A stretch of 64,000 nucleotides of DNA from Nitrosomonas sp. (GCF_024282095.1 NZ_JAMWZS010000007.1:17093-81092); one strand, 5' to 3'. Positions 1 to 9,446 are shown, counted from the stretch's first letter. The notes: generated by a model not told the origin, from the sequence alone. Made by a program: numbers and translations.

Positions 1-252
1 GCCGGAGAGGATGCAAAATTGCTGGCAGTGCCCATCAACAAATTATGTAATCTTTATCAGGATATTGAGTCCTGCGAAGACTTGCCACAACTGACTCGCT
101 CTCAAATTGCGCATTTTTTTGCACATTACAAAGATTTGGAAGAGGGAAAATGGGTCAAAATTCAAGGATGGGATGGCGTTGAATCCGCAAAATCGGAGAT
201 CCTCGCCGGCATACAACGTTTTAACTCAACCATCGATAAGCCGATGTTCTGA
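1..252 (+). CDS. ppa: Inorganic pyrophosphatase, C-terminal part (cut by window start)
   Basis: The reading frame is open from the first base and ends at a TGA at 250-252, giving 83 residues. The visible part contains AVPINKL, then HFFAHYKDLE and GKWVKIQGW, the typical end of family I soluble inorganic pyrophosphatases, which hydrolyse cytoplasmic PPi to two phosphates and pull biosynthetic reactions forward. The Asp-rich metal site lies in the missing N-terminal half, so catalytic competence cannot be judged. A dispersed repeat starts at the first base after the stop codon. The family call rests on recognisable C-terminal motifs only. Confidence 0.85.
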   Translation, partial: AGEDAKLLAVPINKLCNLYQDIESCEDLPQLTRSQIAHFFAHYKDLEEGKWVKIQGWDGVESAKSEILAGIQRFNSTIDKPMF

Positions 253-389
253 CAGGCCGTTGAAAAACTATCTGCATTGCCGCTACGGTGTTAAAAACAC
301 AGGCTTGCTCATTTATTACGCATAAACTGCGCTTTCTCGCCTGTTTTTACCAGATATCGGCTGCTTAGAAAACGTTTTTCAATCCCCTG
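253..389 (+). repeat. Dispersed palindromic element, copy A
   Basis: This 137-bp copy begins at the base after the ppa stop codon. Its left end (CAGGCCGTTGAAAAAC) is matched in inverted form by the right end (GTTTTTCAATCCCCTG). Inner arms, AAACACAGGC and GCCTGTTTTT, flank a core containing GCATAAACTGCGCTTT. The same core occurs at 38948-39086, 43148-43264 and 46573-46706. It lies between convergent genes. The remaining 59 bases up to the next gene show nothing recognisable. Confidence 0.85.
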
Positions 390-448
390 CCAGTTAATTG
401 CAATAACCGATCATCCGATTAAGCTGACTATCGCATTCTTCTGATCAG

Positions 449-829
449 CTATTTCTTCATCAAATTGATTAATAGGATCTCCACTAAAAACACAATCAAT
501 CCAAGTACCAACCAATTTCTTCCTGCTTTCCTTGCATCGGGATGATCCTTCTTGAGATAGGTGTATCCCATAGCTACACCTACGACCGGGAAAATGATCG
601 TGCCGATAATAATCGCAATATTGACTCCCATTGAAACCACCGGTTTTTCTTTATCCGATGCATGCGCTGACTCCTTCGCGCGCACCGTTAAAGTATCCGA
701 TGCTTGAGTTTCACTTTTCTGCTGATTGGTATCCGCATTAACGAGTGGTTGATGTAACAAACTCTCGTGACACTGGATGCAAGATTCCGCTTGATCGGTA
801 TTTTCCGTGCCGCATTTTGGACAAAGCAT
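449..829 (-). CDS. Zinc-ribbon inner-membrane protein of unknown function
   Basis: This 126-residue protein starts with a zinc ribbon (MLCPKCG then CIQCH, four cysteines as two CxxC pairs at residues 3, 6, 17 and 20). A polar Gln/Ser/Thr/Lys linker of about 50 residues follows, then two hydrophobic segments near residues 68-88 and 104-122, with a charged KKDHPDARKAGR stretch between them. The layout suggests a cytoplasmic zinc finger anchored in the inner membrane. It ends facing ppa and has the zincin gene upstream on the same strand 36 bases away, so the two could be co-transcribed. I recognise no specific family and assign no function. Confidence 0.7.
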   Translation of the reverse strand: MLCPKCGTENTDQAESCIQCHESLLHQPLVNADTNQQKSETQASDTLTVRAKESAHASDKEKPVVSMGVNIAIIIGTIIFPVVGVAMGYTYLKKDHPDARKAGRNWLVLGLIVFLVEILLINLMKK

Positions 830-865
830 AATAAACCCTTCTGAATGATATGATTAGTCGATCAG

Positions 866-2257
866 TTATGGATTGATCGTAAAAATAACCGCATGTTTAA
901 ACGTAGCATTATAAATCTGGTCCCTATTGTCATCCACCGCGAAAGTAACGGAATAGGTGCCCCAAGGTAAATCTTGCGTGGTGCTGTCAAAAAATGTAAA
1001 TGATGGGATATTCATCAAAGCGCCGCCATAAACACTGATTGGTGTATCCGACGCCACGAATTGTAATCGATCGTTGAGCCAGAAAGTTCCTATTGGCGTC
1101 ATTGCCTTTACCCAATAATCTGCCGGATTCCCGTTTCTGGCGCCAGGATCAAGCGCGACACGCAACACCAGATTGTCACCTTGCCTTAATAGCATTGAAT
1201 CCGTTCTGTCATTGACAGATATCGAGACGTCAGGAATGGACTGAGCGACAGTTAGTTCTTGATTAAAGAACCACAAAACACCAGGATTGAATGAAATCTC
1301 ACCGGACTGAATGGCAATATGATCCTCATCGCGATTGATATGATTGCCAACAATTCTACAGGCCGAAAAGCTTACTTTGTCATCAAAAGCCAAAACGATA
1401 TGGGCGTTCTCAGTGATCCCTTGATACTGCAATTCAACGGTATAATCATCAGGTGTTCCCGCGATCATATCAATACCGCTCATACCCAAGCGCAGCGTCG
1501 CCACATCATCAGCGGTTAGCGTACGTTGCGACTCACCCGCCTGTATGCCTTGTTGCATGACCGCTTCAGTTTTTTCGATATTAAACAGCTTGGAAACACC
1601 ACGGTCACCATTGGTAACGTATTGATGGCCTGCTGGAAGATCGTTGAGATTACGACTATAGGTTGTTTTATCAATCACTTCAGGTAGCAAGAAAGGATTA
1701 TTAACCCCTTTGAAGAACCAGTGCAAATTGACATCATCACCACGCATATCATCGCTGGAGCCGATAATGCCATCAGCACCGCGATCTAAATCAAATACAG
1801 TGTTGGCACCTTTGGTAGCAGCCGTATAGTCTTTATCACCACCGGCAAGACCCGATTCCGACGCCAAGTTGGGATGCGCAAGACCCATACAATGTCCCAG
1901 CTCATGCAAAGCAACCGATTCAAAATCAAAGTGGTCACTCGGCACATTGTTTCCTGTGGTCATGACATTGGCTATCGTAGGTACCAGCCGGTTCCAGGTA
2001 TTAATGGCATTCTGCACTGATATCTCCATCTCGCCCGCATGCGCAGAAGCAGGCGAAATACCCACCGTCACGATCAGTTTTCCTCCCGTACCATCATAGC
2101 CTGTTGGGTGGGTGATCATATCGACACTGTTGGTTCCACCGGCAGAATTGGTCTCACCGGCAAATTCAAACACCCCTGCTGCGGTTGGCGCAACCCATAG
2201 CAACGCCATGAATGGCAGTGAAATTGCATGAATAGGATAAAGGCGATTAAAGCGCAT
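866..2257 (-). CDS. Secreted matrixin-like zinc metalloprotease
   Basis: This 463-residue protein has an N-terminal signal sequence (hydrophobic residues about 9-27, AAG cleavage region). It carries the metzincin zinc site HELGHCMGLAH at residues 118-128: H118, H122 and H128 as zinc ligands and E119 as catalytic base. A likely Met-turn, EAVMQQG, follows about 120 residues later. Asp/Gly-rich stretches such as GADGIIGSSDD could bind calcium. The C-terminal half looks beta-rich and has no transmembrane anchor or PEP-CTERM signal. Secretion and peptidase activity follow from the motif; substrate is unknown. It lies just downstream of the flavoprotein gene on the same strand (13-base gap), but no functional link is evident. 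Confidence 0.8.
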   Translation of the reverse strand: MRFNRLYPIHAISLPFMALLWVAPTAAGVFEFAGETNSAGGTNSVDMITHPTGYDGTGGKLIVTVGISPASAHAGEMEISVQNAINTWNRLVPTIANVMTTGNNVPSDHFDFESVALHELGHCMGLAHPNLASESGLAGGDKDYTAATKGANTVFDLDRGADGIIGSSDDMRGDDVNLHWFFKGVNNPFLLPEVIDKTTYSRNLNDLPAGHQYVTNGDRGVSKLFNIEKTEAVMQQGIQAGESQRTLTADDVATLRLGMSGIDMIAGTPDDYTVELQYQGITENAHIVLAFDDKVSFSACRIVGNHINRDEDHIAIQSGEISFNPGVLWFFNQELTVAQSIPDVSISVNDRTDSMLLRQGDNLVLRVALDPGARNGNPADYWVKAMTPIGTFWLNDRLQFVASDTPISVYGGALMNIPSFTFFDSTTQDLPWGTYSVTFAVDDNRDQIYNATFKHAVIFTINP

Positions 2258-2270
2258 TGTGTAATGTCAT

Positions 2271-3491
2271 TTAAACCACTTGCCCCGCTGCATGACCCGA
2301 TGACCAGGCCCACTGAAAATTAAATCCGCCCAGATGACCGGTGACGTCGACCACTTCCCCGATAAAATACAAGCCCGGTATGCGTTTGGATTCCATCGTT
2401 TTGGATGATAATTCATGCGTATCCACCCCCCCCAGCGTCACTTCCGCTTTCTTATAGCCGACGGTGCCGCTGGGAACGATTTGCCAATCGTGAAGCTTAT
2501 CGGCAATCTGACGTAATTCGCCGTCACGATATTGATTCATGGGTTTTGCCGTCATGACCAGCTGCGCCAGCATTACTGTACACCAGGCTTGCACAAAACG
2601 TTTAGGCAAATAACGCGTCAGTAGATTGGGTAACATGATAGCGCTTTGTTTATGCGTTAAGAGGATCTGCCATGCATCCTGCTGCGGCAATAAATTGACA
2701 TGCAGCGATTCGCCCGGTTGCCAGTAGGAAGAAATCTGCAAAATCGCCGGGCCACTTAAACCACGGTGGGTAAATAACAGATTTTCACGAAATGCAGCGC
2801 CTGTGCAACTGACCTCAGCATCTATCGCTACTCCGGAGATATCCTTGAAAGCAGTAAAATCCTCAGCAGCAAACGTTAAACCGACTAGACCGGGGCGCAA
2901 AGGCGTCACACCGATGCCAAATTGATTGGCAATTTGATAACCCAGTGCACTGGCGCCAATTTGTGGAATCGATAAACCACCGGTGGCAATCACTAATGAG
3001 CTTGTCATGATGGTATTGCGCTCTGTAGTCAGCATGAATTTCCGCCCGGCATGTTGCGATGCTTGATCCGCGGATAAATATTCAACCTGCTTTACTTGGG
3101 AAGGTATTTGCCAGTCCACACCGGCAATTTCACATTCGTGTTGCAGCATATCAATGACTTGTTGTGAACTGTCATCACAAAACAATTGCCCTGATTTTTT
3201 CTCATGATAGTGAATACCATGCTTCTCAATCAACGCAATGAAATCCTGAGGGGTAAAACGAGCCAGCGCAGAACGGCAAAAATGCGGATTATTGGAAAGA
3301 AAGTTTTCCGCCTTGGCATAACGATTGGTAAAGTTACAACGACCGCCGCCGGAAATACGGATTTTTTCCGCCAGTTTGTGGGCATGATCCACCAATAATA
3401 CATCGCGCCCCCGTTTACCCGCTTCGATCGCACACATCATCCCTGCAGCACCAGCCCCAATGATGGCGACATCTTTGGATATTTTTTTCAA
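2271..3491 (-). CDS. FAD-dependent oxidoreductase of the HI0933/YhiN (BaiN-like) family
   Basis: This is a 406-residue flavoprotein. The N-terminal dinucleotide-binding motif is IIGAGAAGMMCAIEAGKRG (GxGxxG), followed by KIRISGGGRCNFTN, the signature of the HI0933 family. A second nucleotide-contact region, VIATGGLSIPQIGASALGY, lies mid-protein. The C-terminus has GLYFIGEVVDVTGHLGGFNFQWAWSSG, which closes the FAD site in this family. Length is normal (about 390-410). Members are cytoplasmic and mostly of unknown substrate; a few gut homologues reduce bile-acid intermediates, which is unlikely to apply here. It is transcribed towards the zincin gene. Confidence 0.88.
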   Translation of the reverse strand: MKKISKDVAIIGAGAAGMMCAIEAGKRGRDVLLVDHAHKLAEKIRISGGGRCNFTNRYAKAENFLSNNPHFCRSALARFTPQDFIALIEKHGIHYHEKKSGQLFCDDSSQQVIDMLQHECEIAGVDWQIPSQVKQVEYLSADQASQHAGRKFMLTTERNTIMTSSLVIATGGLSIPQIGASALGYQIANQFGIGVTPLRPGLVGLTFAAEDFTAFKDISGVAIDAEVSCTGAAFRENLLFTHRGLSGPAILQISSYWQPGESLHVNLLPQQDAWQILLTHKQSAIMLPNLLTRYLPKRFVQAWCTVMLAQLVMTAKPMNQYRDGELRQIADKLHDWQIVPSGTVGYKKAEVTLGGVDTHELSSKTMESKRIPGLYFIGEVVDVTGHLGGFNFQWAWSSGHAAGQVV

Positions 3492-3542
3492 GAATGCTGA
3501 TCGTACTGCATACAGTTAATGCTTCTTGAAGCAATGAATATC

Positions 3543-3731
3543 TTACTCGGATACCATATCCAAACGATATGATATCATCATGACAATAAACAGAAAAAGC
3601 GATAGACCGATGCGGATGCTCAAAGACCTGACCATGCGGGTCGATTGGCCTTTATCTTTGTACATGTAATACAGTGCTGAGCCTAAGCTATACAATATGA
3701 CCAGAAACAATAGGGCTGCAAAGGTTTTCAA
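3543..3731 (-). CDS. Twin-transmembrane protein, DUF2909-like
   Basis: This 62-residue protein has two hydrophobic helices (about 4-22 and 40-56) joined by a basic loop (KDKGQSTRMVRSLSIRIG). Size, helix spacing and the loop resemble DUF2909, small proteins often found near respiratory oxidase genes in Beta- and Gammaproteobacteria. No oxidase gene is in view here. It lies upstream of the flavoprotein gene on the same strand, 51 bases away. Function is unknown; the family call is by pattern only. Confidence 0.65.
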   Translation of the reverse strand: MKTFAALLFLVILYSLGSALYYMYKDKGQSTRMVRSLSIRIGLSLFLFIVMMISYRLDMVSE

Positions 3732-3884
3732 TGTCTTATTCCTACGAGAAGTTGATTTTGCCGAAGTTTAGCCGAGTTTCTCTGATTGTCCAATGACTAT
3801 TTCATCATAAAATTCTCATAGTGCAAGAGATCGACCTAGTCATTGTTAATACAATACTTTCTAACATTCACTTATCATTGCGTC

Positions 3885-4838
3885 ATGCAACATCTCATGC
3901 ACTTACCGCCCGCTATTTTTTTAATGGGCCCTACCGCGAGCGGTAAAAGCCGGATCGCTTTGGATATTGCGGCGCATTCTCCGGTCGAAATTATCAGCGT
4001 TGATTCTGCTCAAGTTTATCGCCACATGGATATCGGAACAGCCAAGCCCGATCAAGCAACGCTATCCCACACACCCCACCATTTGATTGATCTTATTGAT
4101 CCCAACGAACAGTATTCTGCAGCGCAATTTCGCAATGATGCACTGAATGTCATGCAAGAGATTACCCAACGCAATAAGATTCCATTATTGGTCGGTGGCA
4201 CCATGCTATATTTCCGGGCACTGCAGCAGGGTTTGTCGGCATTACCGTCAGCGGATCAGGATCTTCGCCGGATGCTGGAAGATATGGCCGAACAACTGGG
4301 CTGGCCGGCCATGCATCAAAAACTCGAAGCATTGGATCAGGAAACCGCAGCGCGCATCAAACCAACGGATAGCCAGCGCATTCAGCGCGCTTTGGAAGTA
4401 TGTTATCTGACGCAGCAACCCATGTCGGCGCTGTTAAAAACGCCCAAACAAGCGGAATTTCCTTATCGCGCCATCAGCATTGCACTCATTCCCAACGAAC
4501 GCAGTCAGTTGCATCAGCGCATTGCTGAACGCTTTGAATCCATGCTGAACTGTGGATTAATCGATGAAGTGCAGTCCATCCGTCAACAATTTCCCGACCT
4601 CAGTATCGAATCTCCATCGATGCGTTGCGTCGGTTACCGACAGACCTGCCTTTATTTGGATGACAAAATCAATGCGACTGAATTGCACGACATGGGCATT
4701 GCCGCCACTCGTCAATTGGCCAAACGGCAACTGACCTGGCTGCGCCACATGAAAACTGATGCCGTGCAAGAACTTGATTGCCTGGCAGATGATCTGACCA
4801 CGCAAGTACAGTGCTTTTTACAAAAAACCATGTCTTGA
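3885..4838 (+). CDS. miaA: tRNA dimethylallyltransferase
   Basis: MiaA transfers a dimethylallyl group to A37 of tRNAs that read UNN codons. The P-loop GPTASGKS lies close to the N-terminus, followed by the family motifs SVDSAQVYRHMDIGTAKP, HHLIDLIDP, LLVGGTMLYFRAL and QRIQRALEV. A late CVGYRQ matches the conserved GYRQ segment. Starting at ATG 3885 gives 317 residues, the usual length; ATG 3897 is an alternative. The open frame continues upstream, but those residues are not typical of the family. No clear ribosome binding site precedes either ATG. Confidence 0.95.
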   Translation: MQHLMHLPPAIFLMGPTASGKSRIALDIAAHSPVEIISVDSAQVYRHMDIGTAKPDQATLSHTPHHLIDLIDPNEQYSAAQFRNDALNVMQEITQRNKIPLLVGGTMLYFRALQQGLSALPSADQDLRRMLEDMAEQLGWPAMHQKLEALDQETAARIKPTDSQRIQRALEVCYLTQQPMSALLKTPKQAEFPYRAISIALIPNERSQLHQRIAERFESMLNCGLIDEVQSIRQQFPDLSIESPSMRCVGYRQTCLYLDDKINATELHDMGIAATRQLAKRQLTWLRHMKTDAVQELDCLADDLTTQVQCFLQKTMS

Positions 4839-4986
4839 GTCTGGCTTGTCTATATCCCATTGGTAGGGTTATGATTCAAGACATCTCACAAAACAAAAAC
4901 CAGAGCTAACAAATGCAATCAAATGGCAGACGTTTATATTGCAATAATTAGCTTCATTAGAAAAACATTGATAGGGAAGAAACACT

Positions 4987-5322
4987 ATGCAAATTCGTTA
5001 TAAATTATTTACTTTAGCCATGCTATTCATGACTGCGCTGATGCTGATCGGTTGCGAAAATTATGCTGAAAGAACGCATAAATCCTGGGTACCTCCACCT
5101 TCCGCACCGGTCTATGATGATTCGACTATTTTTGCGCGCATCGCTTCTGCGGTGCAGTCGGATCCGGTTTTACAAGGCACCAAAATCGACATCAAAGTGA
5201 ACGATGGCAATGTCGTCCTGAGTGGCACGGTTAAAAATGATGATCAACTTACCCGCGTCAATATGCATACCTGGATCGTGGACGGCGTGAAGAAAGTGGA
5301 TAACCAGATTGTTAAAAATTAA
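4987..5322 (+). CDS. BON-domain lipoprotein
   Basis: This 111-residue protein has a lipoprotein signal (hydrophobic stretch, then ALMLIGC with Cys at about residue 24) and one BON domain (about 47-110). The domain shows the usual pattern of a helix (IFARIASAVQSDP), then the strand VNDGNVVLSGTVKN and a final VDGVKKVDNQIV. BON domains bind membrane lipid or the envelope surface and occur in OsmY/DolP-type proteins. An AGGGAAGAA ribosome binding site precedes the ATG. It is convergent with dapD, with a strong terminator between them. Confidence 0.85.
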   Translation: MQIRYKLFTLAMLFMTALMLIGCENYAERTHKSWVPPPSAPVYDDSTIFARIASAVQSDPVLQGTKIDIKVNDGNVVLSGTVKNDDQLTRVNMHTWIVDGVKKVDNQIVKN

Positions 5323-5343
5323 TCAAACCTCGTCACGCCAAAT

Positions 5344-5370
5344 AAAAAATCCCCATTTCGGGGATTTTTT
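5344..5370. terminator. Bidirectional rho-independent terminator
   Basis: A perfect 11-bp stem (AAAAAATCCCC / GGGGATTTTTT) has a 5-base loop. The stem ends are A/T tracts, so either strand gives a hairpin followed by U residues. It lies between the convergent BON lipoprotein and dapD genes and can end both transcripts. Confidence 0.9.
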
Positions 5371-5392
5371 ATTTATCGCGTTCGCAATCCGA

Positions 5393-6214
5393 TCAGATAC
5401 CGCGCAGTAACTCATTAATACCTGTTTTTGAACGGGTTTTGGCATCCACCTGTTTGACGATTACCGCGCAATACAAACTGTATTTGCCATTCTCAGCCGG
5501 CAAATTGCCCGACACGACAACCGAACCCGGTGGGATACGGCCATAGCTGACTTCTCCGGTTTCACGGTTATAAATTTTTGTGCTTTGGCCAATATAAACA
5601 CCCATCGAAATCACTGAATTCTCACCGACGATGACGCCTTCCACAACTTCTGAGCGCGCGCCGATAAAACAGTTATCCTCAATAATCGTCGGATTCGCCT
5701 GTACCGGCTCCAGCACGCCGCCAATCCCCACGCCGCCGGATAAATGCACATTCTTGCCGATTTGCGCACACGATCCTACCGTCGCCCAGGTATCGACCAT
5801 CGTGCCTTCATCGACATACGCGCCAATATTGACATACGACGGCATCAACACCACATTGTTGGCAATAAATGAGCCCTTACGTACGGCTGCCGGCGGCACC
5901 ACACGGAAACCGCCATCACGAAAATCACGAGAGCTGTAATCAGCGAATTTTGACGGTACCTTGTCAAAATAATTGGAAAAACCGCCCTTGATAAAGCTGT
6001 TGTCTTCGATCCGGAATGACAGCAACACGGCTTTTTTGATCCATTGGTGCGTCGTCCAATCACCATCGATTTTCTCGGCCACGCGTAATTTGCCACTATC
6101 CAGCATGGCAAGAACCTGCGCGACGGATTCCTTCAAGCTGGCATCAACATTGCGCGGTGTAATGTCTGCACGGCGATCAAAAGCTTCTTCAATGATGGTT
6201 CTCAATTCATTCAT
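5393..6214 (-). CDS. dapD: 2,3,4,5-tetrahydropyridine-2,6-dicarboxylate N-succinyltransferase
   Basis: DapD uses succinyl-CoA to acylate tetrahydrodipicolinate in the succinylase branch of lysine and meso-diaminopimelate synthesis. The 273-residue length is standard. The middle of the protein is a left-handed beta-helix of hexapeptide repeats ([26 protein letters not shown], then [16 protein letters not shown] and [22 protein letters not shown]). The C-terminus, [20 protein letters not shown], is the family tail. It follows dapC on the same strand with a 32-base gap, so the two probably form an operon. Confidence 0.97.
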   Translation of the reverse strand: MNELRTIIEEAFDRRADITPRNVDASLKESVAQVLAMLDSGKLRVAEKIDGDWTTHQWIKKAVLLSFRIEDNSFIKGGFSNYFDKVPSKFADYSSRDFRDGGFRVVPPAAVRKGSFIANNVVLMPSYVNIGAYVDEGTMVDTWATVGSCAQIGKNVHLSGGVGIGGVLEPVQANPTIIEDNCFIGARSEVVEGVIVGENSVISMGVYIGQSTKIYNRETGEVSYGRIPPGSVVVSGNLPAENGKYSLYCAVIVKQVDAKTRSKTGINELLRGI

Positions 6215-6246
6215 AATTTTTCCTAATAATTAAAATTCAGCCCGGC

Positions 6247-7443
6247 TCAACCCAAATGAGTCATCAGGTTCTTGATTCTGTTCATCGCTTCGATACACTC
6301 CTGCGGTGAAGCAACCAGTGCAATCCGTACATAATTCTTCCCCGGATTGATGCCATGCGCATCGCGTGCCAGATAGCTGCCTGGCAACACCGTCACATTA
6401 TAATCTTGATATAACCGTTTGGTGAATTCGGTATCGCTGATGAGCGTTTTAAGCCACAAATAAAAACCCGCATCCGGCATCTGCACTGCTGTCGCATCCG
6501 ACAACAATGCGATAGCATCAGAGAATTTCTGTGCGTACAAACGACGATTTTGCACCACATGTGCTGCGTCATTCCAGGCCACAGCACTCGCAGCCTGAGC
6601 GACGGGGCTCATCGCGGAACCATGATACGTGCGATATAACAGGAATTTTTCCAATAGTTTGGCATCTCCGGCTGCAAAACCGGAACGTAGCCCCGGCACA
6701 TTGGAGCGTTTTGACAGGCTATTGAATACCACCAAACGCGGAAAACCGGAACGGCCCAGTTGCTGCGCGGCATCCAGTGCCCCTAACGGGGGATTGGCTT
6801 CGTCAAAATAAATTTCCGAATAACATTCATCCGCAGCGACCACAAAACCATAACGATCCGACAACGCAAACAACTCCCGCCATTCCTGCAGCGTCATCAC
6901 GCCACCGGTAGGATTGTTCGGCGAGCACACATAAATCAATTGTGTGCGTGACCATACATCATCGCTCAACTGTGAAAAATCCAGCTTAAAGCGGTTATCC
7001 GGTAAGGTGTTAATAAAATATGGCGTCGCTCCCGCCAATAGCGCAGCCCCCTCGTAAATCTGATAAAACGGATTGGGACAAACCACTACCGGGTGAGCAG
7101 CGCTGGTATCCACCACCGCCTGCGCAAACGAAAATAACGCTTCACGGCTACCGTTGACGGGAATGATTTCCGTATCCGGGTTGATTTCCGGCAAGTTAAA
7201 ACGCTGTTTTATCCATGCCGCGATGCTATTGCGCAACGTGGATGTCCCCAGCGTCGTCGGGTACGCGGACAAACCACCCAGATTATCTATCAGCGCCTGG
7301 CGAATAAAATCAGGCGTTGCGTGCTTGGGCTCACCAATCTGCAATTCGATCGGATTAAACGCAGTATTGCGCGTCACCCCTTCGAACAATTGGCGCAACT
7401 TCTGAAACGGATAAGGCTGCAGTTGATTTAAATTTGGATTCAT
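6247..7443 (-). CDS. dapC: Succinyldiaminopimelate transaminase
   Basis: This is a class I/II PLP aminotransferase of 398 residues. It begins MNPNLNQLQPYPFQKLRQLF, typical of betaproteobacterial DapC, and has VCSPNNPTG for the PLP pocket, DECYSEIYF, and the Schiff-base lysine in FNSLSKRSNVPGLRSGF. DapC converts N-succinyl-2-amino-6-ketopimelate to N-succinyl-diaminopimelate with glutamate, the step after DapD. Linkage to dapD supports this over other aminotransferases of the same fold. Confidence 0.93.
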   Translation of the reverse strand: MNPNLNQLQPYPFQKLRQLFEGVTRNTAFNPIELQIGEPKHATPDFIRQALIDNLGGLSAYPTTLGTSTLRNSIAAWIKQRFNLPEINPDTEIIPVNGSREALFSFAQAVVDTSAAHPVVVCPNPFYQIYEGAALLAGATPYFINTLPDNRFKLDFSQLSDDVWSRTQLIYVCSPNNPTGGVMTLQEWRELFALSDRYGFVVAADECYSEIYFDEANPPLGALDAAQQLGRSGFPRLVVFNSLSKRSNVPGLRSGFAAGDAKLLEKFLLYRTYHGSAMSPVAQAASAVAWNDAAHVVQNRRLYAQKFSDAIALLSDATAVQMPDAGFYLWLKTLISDTEFTKRLYQDYNVTVLPGSYLARDAHGINPGKNYVRIALVASPQECIEAMNRIKNLMTHLG

Positions 7444-7584
7444 ACCATATTAGATACCGTGTACAGTGCCCGGAAGATTGGATTAATGTTGTGTGCGGAT
7501 TATAAAACGGGTGGACAAGAATGACCAACTGAAATAATCCTGTTTATATCAGCATCAAGTTTTGCTGGAAAAAGGAGAATTGCC

Positions 7585-7983
7585 ATGGACGACATCAACA
7601 AACTGGGCCTTCCCATTGTGCTATTGGCTGCCTTATGGGGGGCTGTCAACACTACCCTGAGTTTCTTTGAGATCATTAATGCTCGGCGTGACATGATGTT
7701 CGCACTGGTCGACAGTTGTGGGTATTGCGCTGAAAAAACACTTGGCCCGATAGAAATCTATCTCACCAATCTCCTCCCGCTTACCATCGGAAATATCATC
7801 TTTCTTGGTCTGATCTGTTACGTGATTTTATCCATTCCACGTCACATGAAGATTGCAGACGATATGGAAGCCAAGCGTTTGAAGGCAGCTTGCAGGGCTA
7901 TCGCATTACTTCCCGCTTTTGGTGTGTTAGGTTTTGTCGGCGGCGGCATATTTGATATGGTCATGCTCATTCGGTCGCTTTAA
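7585..7983 (+). CDS. Small membrane protein of unknown function
   Basis: This 132-residue protein is preceded by a clear AAAAGGAG ribosome binding site. Three or four hydrophobic segments are visible (about 8-26, 62-83, 105-130), with a Cys pair in DSCGYCAEKT between the first and second. The segment RHMKIADDMEAKRLKAAC is a charged cytoplasmic loop. The stop codon is 2 bases before the next gene, so translation is probably coupled to the alpha/beta-hydrolase. I recognise no family. Confidence 0.7.
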   Translation: MDDINKLGLPIVLLAALWGAVNTTLSFFEIINARRDMMFALVDSCGYCAEKTLGPIEIYLTNLLPLTIGNIIFLGLICYVILSIPRHMKIADDMEAKRLKAACRAIALLPAFGVLGFVGGGIFDMVMLIRSL

Positions 7984-7985
7984 TC

Positions 7986-8945
7986 ATGAAGAATCCCTTG
8001 AAGAAAGCGCCTGCATCCGTGTTTCTGTTTGTGATCCTCAGTCTGAGTGGCTGTGCAGTCATGGATAAAAATATTCCGGGCTGGTCACAATATCGTAGTC
8101 CGGACCAGGCAAACGAACTGCAGCTGGCATCCAGCAGCACGGGGAAAGGCGATCCAGTGCTGCTCATCCACGGCTTCGGTGCCAGCAGCTATAGTTGGCG
8201 GCATATCATTGAGCCACTGGCCCGGAAATACCGTGTCATCACCGTTGATCTGAAAGGCTTTGGTGAGTCACCCAAACCGCGCGATGATTTATATTCCGTT
8301 TACGAACAGGCCAAGTTGGTAAGAAATTTTATCCTCGAAAACAATTTGAACAACCTCCACATCATTGGACACTCATACGGTGGCGGAGTGGCTTTGGTCA
8401 CTTCGATATACTTATCCGCATCGCATCCGCATCTGCAGAAAAGCCTGGTATTGATAGACAGCATCGCCTATCCACAGGATCTTCCGGATTTCGTAGAGGT
8501 ATTAGCGACTCCGGTACTGGGACCACTGGTGATTCACGCTATCCCAAACGCCCTGCAAGTAAAGAGTCTGCTGAAAAAAGTGTATTTCAATGATGCACTG
8601 ATTCCGCAAGATGCCATAGACCATTATGCCGGCAATCTGGACAAGCCGAATGCAAAATACGCCACACTAACCAGCGCGCGGCAGATGCTGCCGACAGATC
8701 TGCAACAGTTCTCGGACAATTATGCCAACCTGGCCATTCCCGCCTTGATTATATGGAGCAGGAACGATGAAATTATCCCGTTGGCGATTGGCGAGCGCCT
8801 GCATAAGGATCTGCCCAATTCAAAATTGGTTGTCCTCAGTGATGTTGGTCACGCGGTTCAAGAAGAAAAACCGTTACTCGTATTACCGCACTTGCAACAA
8901 TTTCTGGATGCGGAAGCGCTCCGCCCTGCACCAGGTAGCAAGTAA
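7986..8945 (+). CDS. Lipoprotein alpha/beta-hydrolase
   Basis: This 319-residue protein has a lipoprotein signal (VILSLSGCAV, Cys near residue 23), so it is probably tethered in the periplasm. The hydrolase fold starts at LLIHGFGASSYSWRHI (oxyanion HG), followed by the nucleophile elbow GHSYGGG, the acid region IIWSRNDEIIPL and the catalytic His in LSDVGHAVQEEKP. The complete Ser-Asp-His triad argues for an active esterase or lipase-like enzyme of unknown substrate. It forms a two-gene unit with the small membrane protein just upstream. Confidence 0.85.
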   Translation: MKNPLKKAPASVFLFVILSLSGCAVMDKNIPGWSQYRSPDQANELQLASSSTGKGDPVLLIHGFGASSYSWRHIIEPLARKYRVITVDLKGFGESPKPRDDLYSVYEQAKLVRNFILENNLNNLHIIGHSYGGGVALVTSIYLSASHPHLQKSLVLIDSIAYPQDLPDFVEVLATPVLGPLVIHAIPNALQVKSLLKKVYFNDALIPQDAIDHYAGNLDKPNAKYATLTSARQMLPTDLQQFSDNYANLAIPALIIWSRNDEIIPLAIGERLHKDLPNSKLVVLSDVGHAVQEEKPLLVLPHLQQFLDAEALRPAPGSK

Positions 8946-9153
8946 TATGATTTGCTGCAGAAAATAAGAGATGTAAAGTGTATTCAGCGGTATGAATTTA
9001 GACATAATTCACTGAAGCTTGGAATGTTGGAGTACCGTCTTCAGGCGGTTTGCGAAGTCCATCGGCAATACCGAAAAGATTATCTACCATCAATTAAAGC
9101 TTGTAATCGCTAGCCAAAAAGCGCACTAAAAGGTATGATTCGCCCTTCAACAA

Positions 9154-9243
9154 GGAGGTGTGGCCGAGCGGTTTAAGGCAGCAGTCTTGAAAACTGCCGT
9201 AGGGGTGACTCTACCGTGAGTTCGAATCTCACCGCCTCCGCCA
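9154..9243 (+). tRNA. tRNA-Ser (anticodon UGA)
   Basis: The sequence folds as a class II tRNA. The acceptor stem is GGAGGTG with CGCCTCC, the D arm region is TGGCCGAGCGGTTTAAGGCA, and the anticodon stem GCAGT/ACTGC carries loop CTTGAAA with TGA at 9188-9190. A long variable arm (CCGTAGGGGTGACTCTACCG) precedes the T arm with TTCGAATC. The discriminator is G and CCA is encoded at 9241-9243. It decodes UCA-type serine codons. A TATGAT hexamer about 15 bases upstream could be its -10 box. Confidence 0.97.
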
Positions 9244-9446
9244 CCCACCCATCCGCACAAATCTGCAGCAATCCATAGAATCAAATAAAGCGCCCCGCCA
9301 GAAGATCCAATCGGTGAGCATGGCCTTCTCAAGCAATTCACCAAAGCACTGATTGAGTGTGCCCTGCAAGCTGTAAAGATTTTTACCCCCACTTGCCCTC
9401 ATGCACAATAAAGCGCATCATGCGATGACCTATTCGGAGATAAATC

